Below are positions 34,014-43,335 of a stretch of DNA of 64,000 bases, piece after piece. Source of the stretch: CALBPI01 sp038529355 (GTDB lineage: Bacteria; Pseudomonadota; Gammaproteobacteria; Steroidobacterales; Woeseiaceae); contig JBCBDU010000011.1 in the NCBI GenBank assembly GCA_038529355.1, forward strand, positions 18,709 through 82,708. The letters run 5' to 3'. Under the pieces are notes generated by a model that did not search any database, was not told where the DNA came from, and was given only the letters and a program-made list of their open reading frames with translations. A program made the position numbers and the translations under genes. Position 1 is the stretch's first letter; each line of letters begins with the position of its first letter.

Positions 34014-35755
34014 GTCGCAAATCGCCCAGCCGTAAGTCGGAGAAGAAGGCGGACGTCGTGCGACGCTTTCGTATGCGCAGCGGCATATTGTCTAGCGTAT
34101 TCATTGTTGTCGCGGTTATTCTCGTCGGTCGGGTCGCCAAGCTGCAGGTGCTCGATCGCGAATTCCTGAACCAGCAGGCGGATGCGCGACATCTGCGGCG
34201 TACCAATATCGTTGCGCATCGCGGCGCGATTACCGATCGTTTCGGAGAGCCGCTGGCGCTGTCGACGCCGGTCGACAGTATTTGGGTGAACCCAAAAGAG
34301 TTAGTCCCCGAGATGGACCAATTGCCGCGGCTCGCCAAGGCGTTGCAAATCGACGCTGATCAGCTGATGCGTAATGTCAATCGCAATCTCACGCGCGAAT
34401 TTGTTTATCTGCGTCGCCACGTGCGCCCTGAGCAAGTGCGACGAGTGTCTGATCTGGAGCTACCAGGCATTGATGTGCAGCGTGAATTCAAGCGCTTCTA
34501 TCCCGCCGGTGAAGTTGCCGGACACCTCGTTGGGTTTACCGATATCGATGGTGTCGGTCAGGAAGGTCTTGAGCTTGCCTACAACCATGCTTTGAAAGGC
34601 GAGAACGGCGCCAAACGCGTGTTGCGTGATCGCAAAGGGCAGGTGTTTCGGGATGTTGAAAGCATCAGTACGCCGCGCCACGGCGAGACTTTGGCGACAA
34701 GCATTGATCTGCGTCTGCAGTATTTCGCCTATCGCGAATTGAAGCGCGCTATGCAGCGTAACGGTGCGCGTTCCGGTTCGATGGTTATTGTTGATGTGCA
34801 TACCGGCGAAGTGCTTGCGATGGTGAATCAGCCGTCGTACAACCCGAATGATCGGTCTCAATACAAACCGGTGCGATATCGTAATCGCGCGATTACCGAC
34901 ATCATGGAGCCTGGCTCCAGTATCAAGCCGCTGATCGTTGCGGCGGCGCTTGAGAACGGCGTTTTGCAGGCCGACGATATCATCGATACATCGCCTGGTT
35001 TCGTGCAGGTTGGCGCCAAGCGTATCGAGGATCACCACAACCTTGGGCCAATTGACCTGACGACGTTGATCGCGCGCTCGAGCAATGTTGGTATCACCAA
35101 GATTGCGATTCGCATGCAACCCGAGCAGTTGTGGCGTGGATTGACCGCGTTGGGTCTGGGTAGCCTGACGTCGAGCGGTTTTCCCGGCGAGTCCGGCGGC
35201 TTGCTCAGTCACTTTAATCACTGGAAAAAGATCAGCCAGGCAACGATTGCCTATGGCTACGGTTTGTCGGTCACGCCGTTGCAGTTGGCGCGCGCTTACG
35301 CGGCACTCGGCAACGGTGGTGAGTTGAAGCCGGTGTCCTTGTTGCGACAGGCGGGTCCAGTCGCTGGCGAGCGCGTGTTCAGCGCTGAAACGACTGACAC
35401 CGTGTTGCGGATGATGGAGCACGTGGTGCTGCCCGGTGGGACTGGTACCAAAGCCGCGATCCCCGGTTACCGGGTTGCTGGCAAAACCGGCACTGCGTGG
35501 AAATTCGCTGCGGGTGGCTACTCGCAGGACAAATACCTGTCGCTGTTCGCCGGTTTGGTGCCTGCATCCAACCCGCGGCTTGCGGCGGTCGTTGTGATCG
35601 ATGAGCCGACCGGCGTTGATTACTATGGCGGCGATGTTGCCGCGCCGGTGTTCGCTGAAGTCATGGCCGAGGCGCTGCGTTTGATGGCGCTGACGCCGGA
35701 CGATGCGCCGGGACTCGAGCGGCAAATCACTGCGCAAATCGGTGATGCCCGATGA
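34010..35755 (+). CDS. ftsI: Septal peptidoglycan transpeptidase FtsI (PBP3)
   Basis: Cross-links septal peptidoglycan as partner of the FtsW polymerase; a beta-lactam target. The 581-residue protein has one N-terminal transmembrane helix (about 24-43), a pedestal domain with RGAITDRFGEPLA near residue 71, and a transpeptidase domain with SxxK at 303-306 (GSSIKPL), SSN (RSSNVGI) and KTG (GKTGTAWK). ATGA overlaps join it to ftsL and murE. Confidence 0.96.
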   Translation: MSRKSPSRKSEKKADVVRRFRMRSGILSSVFIVVAVILVGRVAKLQVLDREFLNQQADARHLRRTNIVAHRGAITDRFGEPLALSTPVDSIWVNPKELVPEMDQLPRLAKALQIDADQLMRNVNRNLTREFVYLRRHVRPEQVRRVSDLELPGIDVQREFKRFYPAGEVAGHLVGFTDIDGVGQEGLELAYNHALKGENGAKRVLRDRKGQVFRDVESISTPRHGETLATSIDLRLQYFAYRELKRAMQRNGARSGSMVIVDVHTGEVLAMVNQPSYNPNDRSQYKPVRYRNRAITDIMEPGSSIKPLIVAAALENGVLQADDIIDTSPGFVQVGAKRIEDHHNLGPIDLTTLIARSSNVGITKIAIRMQPEQLWRGLTALGLGSLTSSGFPGESGGLLSHFNHWKKISQATIAYGYGLSVTPLQLARAYAALGNGGELKPVSLLRQAGPVAGERVFSAETTDTVLRMMEHVVLPGGTGTKAAIPGYRVAGKTGTAWKFAAGGYSQDKYLSLFAGLVPASNPRLAAVVVIDEPTGVDYYGGDVAAPVFAEVMAEALRLMALTPDDAPGLERQITAQIGDAR

Positions 35756-37245
35756 TCGCTGTTCAGGACATTCACGGTTGGACACTCGATCGGTTGCTGG
35801 ACGGTTTGACCGATGCGCCGAACGTTGCGATTAGCGACATCACGCTCGATTCACGTGCCGTCACACAAGGTGCGGTGTTTATCGCCGTCGCTGGGTTGCA
35901 CACGCACGGCATCGCATTTGCGCCACAGGCACTGCAGCGCGGCGCGGTTGCTGTGGTGACTGATCTCGAGGTCGGTGATGAGCGGTTGCGCAGCGTGGCG
36001 GCGCGGGTGCCGGTGATCAGTCTGCCAGCTACGCATGACATTGCCAGCACACTGGCGGTGCGCTTTTTTGGTCACCCGTCCGCGGCGCTGGACACAATTG
36101 CTGTCACGGGCACTAATGGCAAGACAAGCATCGGCTGGCTGCTCGCCAATGCGCTGCGCATTGCCGGGCAGCCGGCTGCGCTTAGCGGCACGCTGGGTTA
36201 CGGTCGTCCGGACGCGCTGATGCAACAGTCTTTGACGACACCGGACGCCGTCACCCTGCAGCGCCAGGCACGCGATTTTTGCAACGATGGTTGCCAGGCA
36301 ATGGTATTCGAGGCTTCATCGCACGCGTTGCATCAGGGGCGACTTGCCGATCTGGATGTCGACATTGCGGTGTTCAGTAACCTCACGCGTGATCATCTCG
36401 ACTATCACGAGGATATGGACGCGTATTTTGCCGCCAAAGCGACACTGTTCGAAGGCGAGCGTCACGCGCGCATCATCGGTTGCGATGATGCGTATGGACT
36501 GCGGCTGTGGGAGCGCTATGCAGCCACTGCCTGGCGCGTCAGCGTGCATGCTGGGCACGCCGATGCGCAGCGCTTCGTGGTCGTCAAGTCGGTGCGCAAG
36601 TCCGCGGATGGCTTGCAGGTGTCTTGCAACACACATCAGGGCGAGGCGCACATCCAGTCTGCGTTGGTTGGTGACTTCAACGTGCAAAACCTTGCGTTGG
36701 CGCTTGCTGCGCTGATGGCCGCTGGTGTGTCTGTCAGCGCGGCTGCAGATGCGTTGTCCCGGGTTGTTGCGCCCCCGGGTCGCATGCAGCGTGTCGGTGG
36801 CGCTGGCCCGCAGGTGTTCGTGGATTTTGCGCACACGCCTTCCGCGCTGACTGCGGCGCTGGCTGCGTTGCGTGAGCACTGCCACGGTGAGCTGTGGTGT
36901 GTCTTCGGTTGCGGCGGTGATCGCGACAGAGGCAAGCGCCCGTTGATGGCGAAGGCAGCGCTCGCGGCGGACCACGTCATTGTGACCAGTGACAACCCGC
37001 GTTATGAAGCGCCGCGGGCAATTATCGAAGATGTCATTGCCGCGACGCGAGATCGTGTAGCGGTTGAGGTTGATCGTGCGGCGGCGATTCGGTCCGCCAT
37101 TGCCAGCGCCGCGGCGCATGATGTTGTTTTGATTGCCGGTAAGGGGCACGAAAAAGTACAGCACGTTGCCGGTGAGGCGTTGCCGTTTGATGATGTGGAA
37201 GCGGCAATGCAGGCGTTAGCTGCACGGGATGGTGCTGCATGTTAA
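35752..37245 (+). CDS. murE: UDP-MurNAc-tripeptide synthetase
   Basis: Adds the third amino acid to UDP-MurNAc-L-Ala-D-Glu. The 497-residue ligase has the ATP loop TGTNGKTSIG near residue 120, the carbamylated-lysine region, and the specificity motif DNPR (TSDNPRYEAP), which marks meso-diaminopimelate ligases; this implies the standard Gram-negative meso-DAP wall. Its 3' end overlaps murF by 7 nt. Confidence 0.96.
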   Translation: MIAVQDIHGWTLDRLLDGLTDAPNVAISDITLDSRAVTQGAVFIAVAGLHTHGIAFAPQALQRGAVAVVTDLEVGDERLRSVAARVPVISLPATHDIASTLAVRFFGHPSAALDTIAVTGTNGKTSIGWLLANALRIAGQPAALSGTLGYGRPDALMQQSLTTPDAVTLQRQARDFCNDGCQAMVFEASSHALHQGRLADLDVDIAVFSNLTRDHLDYHEDMDAYFAAKATLFEGERHARIIGCDDAYGLRLWERYAATAWRVSVHAGHADAQRFVVVKSVRKSADGLQVSCNTHQGEAHIQSALVGDFNVQNLALALAALMAAGVSVSAAADALSRVVAPPGRMQRVGGAGPQVFVDFAHTPSALTAALAALREHCHGELWCVFGCGGDRDRGKRPLMAKAALAADHVIVTSDNPRYEAPRAIIEDVIAATRDRVAVEVDRAAAIRSAIASAAAHDVVLIAGKGHEKVQHVAGEALPFDDVEAAMQALAARDGAAC

Positions 37246-38588
37246 GCGCATCGCTGAACGACATAGCTGCGATGCTGGGTGTCGCGCCGCCTTCTTCCGA
37301 CGTGCTTTGCAACGGCGTGAGCACAGACACGCGGTCTCTGGCCGCAGGCAACCTGTTCGTCGCGTTAAACGGGCCAAAATTTCGCGGTGCCGACTTTGTG
37401 CAAGCGGCGCGCGAGCGCGGCGCCGTAGCAGCGCTCGTTGATACGTTACAACAGGTGGACATGCCGCAACTGCTCGTGCGCGATACCCGCCAGGCGTTGC
37501 AACACCTTGCCAGAGCATGGCGCGCGATGATGACGCCGTTGTTGATCGGGATTACCGGTAGCAATGGCAAGACAACGATGCGTTCGATGATTGCCGCGTG
37601 CTGTCCGGACAATACGCTGGCGACGCAGGGCAACCTTAATAATGACATCGGTGTTCCGCTCACGTTGTTGCGTCTGTCCGAGCAACACCGGTTCGCCGTC
37701 ATTGAAATGGGTGCGAATGCTGTCGGAGATATAAAGTTGCTGGCCGACATTGCCAAACCGGCGATTGGCATTGTGACCAACGCAGGTCCTGCCCATCTGG
37801 AAGGGTTCGGTTCGCTGCAAGGTGTCGCCGATGGCAAGGGTGAGCTGTTCAGTGCCTTGGGTGCAGACGATACGGCGATCATTAATCGCGACGATACCTA
37901 CTACGCGCAATGGCGCGAGATGGCGGCGCCTGCGACGGTGATGACGTTTGGTAGCACGCCTGCGGCGGACGTGTGGTTCGACGATCTGCGCATTGCCGAG
38001 CACATCGAGTTCGCCTTGCACGTTGGTGACGATGTGCAGCAGGTTGCCCTGCGGCTGGGTGGCGAACACAACGCCTACAACGCGTGCGGTGCGCTCGCGG
38101 TTGCCCTTGCGGCTGGACTCCCACTCGACGAGTCAGTTGCGCGGTTGAGCGCTGTCGAAGCAGAGCCCGGGCGTCAGCGCTCGCGGATTGGTCGCCACGG
38201 CGGCGCCGTCATCGATGACTCGTACAACGCAAACCCGGCGTCGATGCGCGCATCGGCGGCAGCGGCTGTCGCAGCGCACGACGATGTGTACATGGTCATT
38301 GGCGATATGGGTGAGCTGGGTGACGATGCGATTCAGATGCACGCCGATCTGGGTGCGCAGCTTCGCGACATTGGTGTTAGCCAATTATTTGCGTTCGGTC
38401 CGCTGGCCGCGCATGCCGCCGCAGCGTTTGGTCCACAGGCAATGGCGACGCAGTCACTGGACGAGTTGATCGCCGCGTTGCAAACAAGTCTGAACGCCGG
38501 CACAGCGGTCATCGTCAAAGGTTCGCGCAGCATGCGTATGGAACGCATTGTTGATTTGCTGTGCGCAACGAAGCAGGAGTGCCACTGA
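37239..38588 (+). CDS. murF: UDP-MurNAc-tripeptide:D-Ala-D-Ala ligase
   Basis: Completes the UDP-MurNAc pentapeptide by adding D-Ala-D-Ala. The 449-residue protein has the ATP loop GITGSNGKTTMR near residue 105, NLNNDIGVPLTLLRL (the family's conserved segment after the loop), EMGANAVGDI, and DSYNANPASM near residue 327. It takes its dipeptide from Ddl, encoded further along the cluster. It starts inside murE and ends 1 nt before mraY. Confidence 0.96.
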   Translation: MLSASLNDIAAMLGVAPPSSDVLCNGVSTDTRSLAAGNLFVALNGPKFRGADFVQAARERGAVAALVDTLQQVDMPQLLVRDTRQALQHLARAWRAMMTPLLIGITGSNGKTTMRSMIAACCPDNTLATQGNLNNDIGVPLTLLRLSEQHRFAVIEMGANAVGDIKLLADIAKPAIGIVTNAGPAHLEGFGSLQGVADGKGELFSALGADDTAIINRDDTYYAQWREMAAPATVMTFGSTPAADVWFDDLRIAEHIEFALHVGDDVQQVALRLGGEHNAYNACGALAVALAAGLPLDESVARLSAVEAEPGRQRSRIGRHGGAVIDDSYNANPASMRASAAAAVAAHDDVYMVIGDMGELGDDAIQMHADLGAQLRDIGVSQLFAFGPLAAHAAAAFGPQAMATQSLDELIAALQTSLNAGTAVIVKGSRSMRMERIVDLLCATKQECH

Positions 38589-38589
38589 C

Positions 38590-39672
38590 ATGTTGTTGTG
38601 GCTCGCCGAATATCTGACGCAGTTCGAAAGCGGTTTCAACGTGTTCAGCTACCTGACCATGCGCGCCATTCTTGGTGCGCTGACCGCGCTGATCATCTCG
38701 TTCGTTATTGGCCCGATGATGATCAACCGGCTGACGTTGCGGCAGATTGGTCAAACCGTGCGTGATGACGGTCCCGAGTCGCATCTGTCGAAGGCCGGCA
38801 CACCGACGATGGGTGGTGCGTTGATTCTGACAGCCGTCGCATTCAGCACACTGCTGTGGGCCGATCTGGGTAACCGCTTCGTCTGGGTTGTCGTGCTGGT
38901 AATGCTGACGTTTGGTGGTATCGGTTTTTATGATGACTGGCGCAAGCTCGTGTTGCGCGACAGCGCAGGTCTTGCCGGTCGCTACAAACTGTTCTGGCAA
39001 ACGCTGTTCGCGTTGGTCGCGGCAATCGCGTTGTTTCAGACCGCGTCGGGCGACGTCGAAACGAATCTGATTTTCCCGTTTCTGAAAAATGTCGTTCTGC
39101 CGTTAGGTATTTTGCAGGTCCTGTTCACAACGTTTGTTGTCGTTGGGTTCAGCAACGCGGTCAATCTGACTGACGGTTTAGACGGCTTGGCCATCATGCC
39201 GACCGTGCTGGTGGGTAGCGCACTCGGCATTTTCGCCTACGTTGCCGGCAACGTAAATTTCTCAGATTACCTGGGCGTGCCTTACGTGCCGGGCGCGGGC
39301 GAGGTGTTGGTGTTTTGCGCGGCTCTGGGTGGCGCCGGGCTAGGTTTTTTGTGGTTCAACACTTACCCCGCGCAAGTCTTCATGGGTGACGTCGGCGCGT
39401 TGGCTTTAGGTGCTGCACTGGGCATGGTTGCGGTCATCGTGCGGCAGGAGTTGGTGCTTGTCATCATGGGTGGCGTATTCGTCGTCGAGACCCTGTCAGT
39501 TATCATTCAGGTCGCATCGTTCAAGCTGACCGGCAAGCGTGTGTTCCGCATGGCGCCGCTGCACCACCACTATGAGTTGAAAGGCTGGGCAGAGCCGAAA
39601 GTCATTGTGCGTTTCTGGATCATCACCGTGATTCTGGTGCTGGTCGGTCTTGCGAGTCTGAAAGTCCGATGA
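38590..39672 (+). CDS. mraY: Phospho-MurNAc-pentapeptide translocase MraY
   Basis: Integral membrane enzyme that attaches the pentapeptide precursor to undecaprenyl phosphate, giving lipid I. The 360 residues equal the E. coli length. About ten transmembrane helices; conserved segments are KAGTPTMGGALIL, GFYDDWRKL (acidic pair), NLTDGLDGLAI and the C-terminal RMAPLHHHYELKGW (HHH motif). ATG at 38590 was chosen over an upstream start inside murF. ATGA overlap with murD. Confidence 0.97.
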   Translation: MLLWLAEYLTQFESGFNVFSYLTMRAILGALTALIISFVIGPMMINRLTLRQIGQTVRDDGPESHLSKAGTPTMGGALILTAVAFSTLLWADLGNRFVWVVVLVMLTFGGIGFYDDWRKLVLRDSAGLAGRYKLFWQTLFALVAAIALFQTASGDVETNLIFPFLKNVVLPLGILQVLFTTFVVVGFSNAVNLTDGLDGLAIMPTVLVGSALGIFAYVAGNVNFSDYLGVPYVPGAGEVLVFCAALGGAGLGFLWFNTYPAQVFMGDVGALALGAALGMVAVIVRQELVLVIMGGVFVVETLSVIIQVASFKLTGKRVFRMAPLHHHYELKGWAEPKVIVRFWIITVILVLVGLASLKVR

Positions 39673-41051
39673 GTAACGCAAACCTTCTCAGGATGACCTA
39701 CGGCGTTGAGCCGCGTTCGGTTGCCGGCGAGCGGGTACGCACACTGGTGCTGGGTCTTGGTGATACGGCGCAGTCGGTTGCCCGCTGGTTGTCTCGCCAG
39801 GGCGAAACTGCGTTGTTTGTCGATGCGCGGCCCGACGCAGATACGCAGGCTATTCACGCAGCGCTGCCCGATGCATGCGTCATGCACGGTTTCGAGAACG
39901 TCGACATCAGTGCGTTCGATCAGATCATCGCCTCGCCCGGCATCCCGGACAACACACCACTGCTCGAAACTGCGCGTGCCGCTGGTGTGCCGGTGCTCTC
40001 CGACATCGCGCTGTTCTGCCGTGAGGCGGTCGCGCCGATTGTGTGTGTGACAGGTACTAACGGCAAAAGCACGGTCGTGAGTTTGCTGCGTGAGATGTGC
40101 CGGCACGCCGGCGTTGATGCCGCAGCAGGCGGGAACCTGGCGCCACCTGCGCTGGACCTGCCGATGCTCGATAGCGATGGCGTCTACTTGCTTGAGTTAT
40201 CCAGCTTTCAGTTACAGCGCACTGACAACCTCGTTGCGCACTGCGCTTGCATGTTGAATATCTCTCCGGATCATCTGGATTGGCATGGCACGTTTGCCCA
40301 CTACAAACAGGCGAAGGAGCGCATCTACCGCCACACGGCCTATGCTGTCGTCAATGCCGATGAGGCGCTGCCGGAACACATTGACCCTGATGCGCAGGTG
40401 TTGCGTTTTACGCTGGGTGTGCCGAAACACGCGTTGGAGTTTGGCCGCATCGAACATGATGGCCAATTGTGGTTCGCCTTTGGCGCAACGCCACTGATGC
40501 CGGCGGCAGATAGCGGCTTACGCGGCGAACACAATCACAGCAATGTACTGGCGGCGCTGGCACTGGGTAGCAGTTTCGATTTGCCGATGACGGCGATGCT
40601 TGCAGCGATTCGCGAATTTGCCGGCCTTACACATCGCCACCAGGTCGTAGCAACGCACAATGAGGTTGTCTGGATCAACGACTCGAAGGCAACCAATTGC
40701 GCAGCTTCACTGGCGTCTATCGGTGCCGTGCAAACGCCTGTGATTGTGTTGTTGGGTGGTCGCGGCAAGGGTGAGGATATTGCAGCGTTCGCGAACTCGC
40801 TGCCGGCGCATGTGCGGCACTGCGTCGCTTACGGCGAAAACGCGCAAACCTTTGCTGATGCGTTGGGCGCTGCGAACATCGCGTTCAACACCGCTGAGCA
40901 TCTCGATGATGCTGTGGCCTGTGCGCAGCGCCTGGCGAGCGCTGGCGACACGGTGCTGTTGGCACCGGCTGCAGCCAGTCACGATCAATACGCCAACTAC
41001 GCCGCGCGCGGCGAACACTTTGTTGCACTGGTGGAGGCGATTTCGTCATGA
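39669..41051 (+). CDS. murD: UDP-MurNAc-L-alanine:D-glutamate ligase
   Basis: Adds D-glutamate to UDP-MurNAc-L-Ala. The 460-residue protein has the ATP-binding TGTNGKSTVVSLL near residue 128, ELSSFQLQRT, NISPDHLDWHG, and NDSKATNCAA in the central domain. The N terminus is about 15 residues longer than the UDP-binding fold needs (the fold starts at VRTLVLGLGDTAQ), so an internal start is conceivable, though the ATGA overlap with mraY supports 39669. Confidence 0.95.
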   Translation: MSNANLLRMTYGVEPRSVAGERVRTLVLGLGDTAQSVARWLSRQGETALFVDARPDADTQAIHAALPDACVMHGFENVDISAFDQIIASPGIPDNTPLLETARAAGVPVLSDIALFCREAVAPIVCVTGTNGKSTVVSLLREMCRHAGVDAAAGGNLAPPALDLPMLDSDGVYLLELSSFQLQRTDNLVAHCACMLNISPDHLDWHGTFAHYKQAKERIYRHTAYAVVNADEALPEHIDPDAQVLRFTLGVPKHALEFGRIEHDGQLWFAFGATPLMPAADSGLRGEHNHSNVLAALALGSSFDLPMTAMLAAIREFAGLTHRHQVVATHNEVVWINDSKATNCAASLASIGAVQTPVIVLLGGRGKGEDIAAFANSLPAHVRHCVAYGENAQTFADALGAANIAFNTAEHLDDAVACAQRLASAGDTVLLAPAAASHDQYANYAARGEHFVALVEAISS

Positions 41052-42235
41052 GTGCGGCTGCTGGTAGTTTTTCGATTCCATTGCCATTGCGGCCTTCGCC
41101 ACTGCGTCTTGATGTGCCGCTATTACTAACAGCGCTCGGTCTGTTGGCGCTCGGTCTGGTGATTCTTGCGTCTGCGTCAATCGGGATCGCGGAGGGCTTG
41201 CACGATCAACCGCTGTTCTTTTTGAAGCGTCAGCTACAGGCAATTGCGCTCGGCGCGCTAGGTGCGGCGTTTATGCTTGCGGTGCCCACCAGTGTCTGGG
41301 AGCACACCGGACCTGCATTGTTGCTGTTCGGTTTGGCGTTGCTTGCGCTTGTGCTCATTCCGGGCGTCGGCAACACCGTTAACGGCAGCACGCGCTGGGT
41401 CAACGTTGCAGGCATCGGTGTGCAGGTGTCAGAGCCGGCACGTCTAGCGCTGATCTTGTATATCGCAGGGTATGCGGTGCGCCAGCAAGCAGTGTTGCGT
41501 ACCCGATTTGTGGGGTTGCTCAAGCCGGTCATCATTCTCTCGCTGGCGGCCGCGCTATTACTGCTGGAGCCTGATTTCGGTGCCGCGACAGTACTGTTGC
41601 TGACGGCGATGACGATGTTGTTTGTGGCAGGTGCACGGTTCCGCGATATGGCCTTTTTTGCGGTTGCCGGCATCGCTGCATTCGCCGTGCTGGCGTTCGG
41701 CACAGAGTATCGCAAAGACCGCATGATCGGTTTTATGGATCCGTGGTCAGATCCGTACGGTAACGGGTTTCAATTGATCCAGTCGCTGATGGCGATCGGT
41801 CGCGGCGAGTGGTTCGGTGTTGGTCTCGGCGATGGCGTGCAGAAACTGTTCTACCTGCCCGAGGCGCACACGGATTTCGTGTTCGCCGTGTTTGCCGAGG
41901 AATTCGGGTTGCTCGGTGTCGTCGCGCTGATGGCGCTGCTGCTGTTCTTCGTGCTGCGGATCCTGCGCGTGTCGCGACAGGCTGCTGATAGTGGCATGTG
42001 GTTTCAGGCCTACGTCGTTGTCGGCATCGGTGCATGGCTCGGGCTCCAGGCATTCATCAACATTGGTGTGAATGCTGGCATTCTGCCGACCAAGGGTTTG
42101 ACACTGCCGCTGATCAGTTACGGCCGCAGCAGCATCATCATTGTCATGACTGCAATTGGTTTGGTGTTGCGGATTCATCACGAAGTTTCAGGTGCATCGG
42201 TGCTGGCCAAGCCACGCAAAGGTAAACGCACATGA
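41048..42235 (+). CDS. ftsW: Septal peptidoglycan polymerase FtsW
   Basis: SEDS-family glycosyltransferase that polymerises lipid II at the septum with FtsI. The 395-residue protein has about ten transmembrane helices, the extracellular catalytic-loop region GNTVNGSTRWVNVAGIGVQVSEPA (about residues 110-133), AEEFGLLGVVALM, and the C-terminal motif GLTLPLISYGRSS. It sits between murD and murG with ATGA overlaps on both sides. Confidence 0.96.
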   Translation: MSAAAGSFSIPLPLRPSPLRLDVPLLLTALGLLALGLVILASASIGIAEGLHDQPLFFLKRQLQAIALGALGAAFMLAVPTSVWEHTGPALLLFGLALLALVLIPGVGNTVNGSTRWVNVAGIGVQVSEPARLALILYIAGYAVRQQAVLRTRFVGLLKPVIILSLAAALLLLEPDFGAATVLLLTAMTMLFVAGARFRDMAFFAVAGIAAFAVLAFGTEYRKDRMIGFMDPWSDPYGNGFQLIQSLMAIGRGEWFGVGLGDGVQKLFYLPEAHTDFVFAVFAEEFGLLGVVALMALLLFFVLRILRVSRQAADSGMWFQAYVVVGIGAWLGLQAFINIGVNAGILPTKGLTLPLISYGRSSIIIVMTAIGLVLRIHHEVSGASVLAKPRKGKRT

Positions 42236-43335
42236 CGCGCGCGCCAGTTTTGATGATGGCAGGCGGCACCGGCGGGCATGTGTACCCGGCGTTGGCGATT
42301 GCGCGTGCGTTGCAAAACGTCTCGCAACCGGTTGTGTGGCTGGGCACGGCAAACGGGTTGGAAGCGCGCGTTGTGGTTGCCGAAGGTTTGCCAATGGAAT
42401 GGTTGAGCATCAGCGGGCTGCGCGGCAAAGGCGCGCTAAGCTGGATGTTGGCGCCGTTCAAACTGTTGTGGGCGTTGCAGCAGGCGCTGCGTGTCATGCG
42501 CCGTGTGCAGCCGCGCTTAGTGATCGGTATGGGCGGGTTTGTCAGCGGCCCGGGCGGTGTGGCTGCGTGGCTGACGCGCACCCCGCTGGTTATTCATGAG
42601 CAAAATGCGATAGCAGGCATGACGAACCGCTGGTTGTCGAAAGTTGCAGCACGTGTGTTGCAAGGCTTTCCGGGCGCCTTCGGCGCAGACCATGAGCACT
42701 TGACGGTAGGCAATCCGGTGCGTGACGCGATCAGTCGCCTGCCGGACCCTGAGCAACGCTTCGCCGGACGTTCGGGTCCGCTGCGCTTGCTGGTCATTGG
42801 CGGCAGCCTCGGTGCGCTGGCATTGAATCGGCACGTGGCGCCAGCGATTGCGCAACTGACTGCGGATGAGCGACCCATCGTGCGCCATCAGGCGGGCGAC
42901 GCAACACTGGAGCAGGCGCAGGACGCGTATGCACGTTGCGGCGTGCGCGCCGAAGTGACCGCCTATATCGAGGACATGGCCGCCGCGCTGGCGTGGGCAG
43001 ACTGTGTGATTTGCCGGGCCGGCGCGCTGACGATTGCCGAGCTCACCAGTGTCGGTCTCGGTGCCGTGTTTGTACCGTATCCGAGCGCGGTCGATGACCA
43101 TCAGGCGGTCAACGCTCAGCAGCTGGTTGATGCGGATGCGGCGATCGTTTTGCGGGAAGCTGATTTGACGGCGCAATCGTTGTTGGACGCACTGCGCGCA
43201 CTGGGCGCGACTCGCGACGCGTTGCTCGTCCGGGCGCGCAATGCGCGCGCGCTACGTAACGGCAACGCCGTGACCAGCATTCTGTCCGTGTGCGCCGATG
43301 TGATTGACGACCCAACGTTACGGGTGAACACATGA
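42232..43335 (+). CDS. murG: Lipid I N-acetylglucosaminyltransferase MurG
   Basis: Peripheral membrane GT-B enzyme adding GlcNAc to lipid I, giving lipid II. The 367-residue protein has GGTGGHVYPALA near residue 12 (first glycine-rich loop), GMGGFVSGPGGVAAW, the HEQNAIAGMTNR acceptor segment and the donor-site RAGALTIAEL near residue 263. Flanked by 4-nt overlaps. Confidence 0.97.
   Translation: MTRAPVLMMAGGTGGHVYPALAIARALQNVSQPVVWLGTANGLEARVVVAEGLPMEWLSISGLRGKGALSWMLAPFKLLWALQQALRVMRRVQPRLVIGMGGFVSGPGGVAAWLTRTPLVIHEQNAIAGMTNRWLSKVAARVLQGFPGAFGADHEHLTVGNPVRDAISRLPDPEQRFAGRSGPLRLLVIGGSLGALALNRHVAPAIAQLTADERPIVRHQAGDATLEQAQDAYARCGVRAEVTAYIEDMAAALAWADCVICRAGALTIAELTSVGLGAVFVPYPSAVDDHQAVNAQQLVDADAAIVLREADLTAQSLLDALRALGATRDALLVRARNARALRNGNAVTSILSVCADVIDDPTLRVNT

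Noticed and set aside
34460..35785. 441-codon open frame antisense to ftsI
   Set aside because: Mirrors the codon pattern of ftsI; protein looks like composition-driven shadow translation (Arg/His-rich, no domains).
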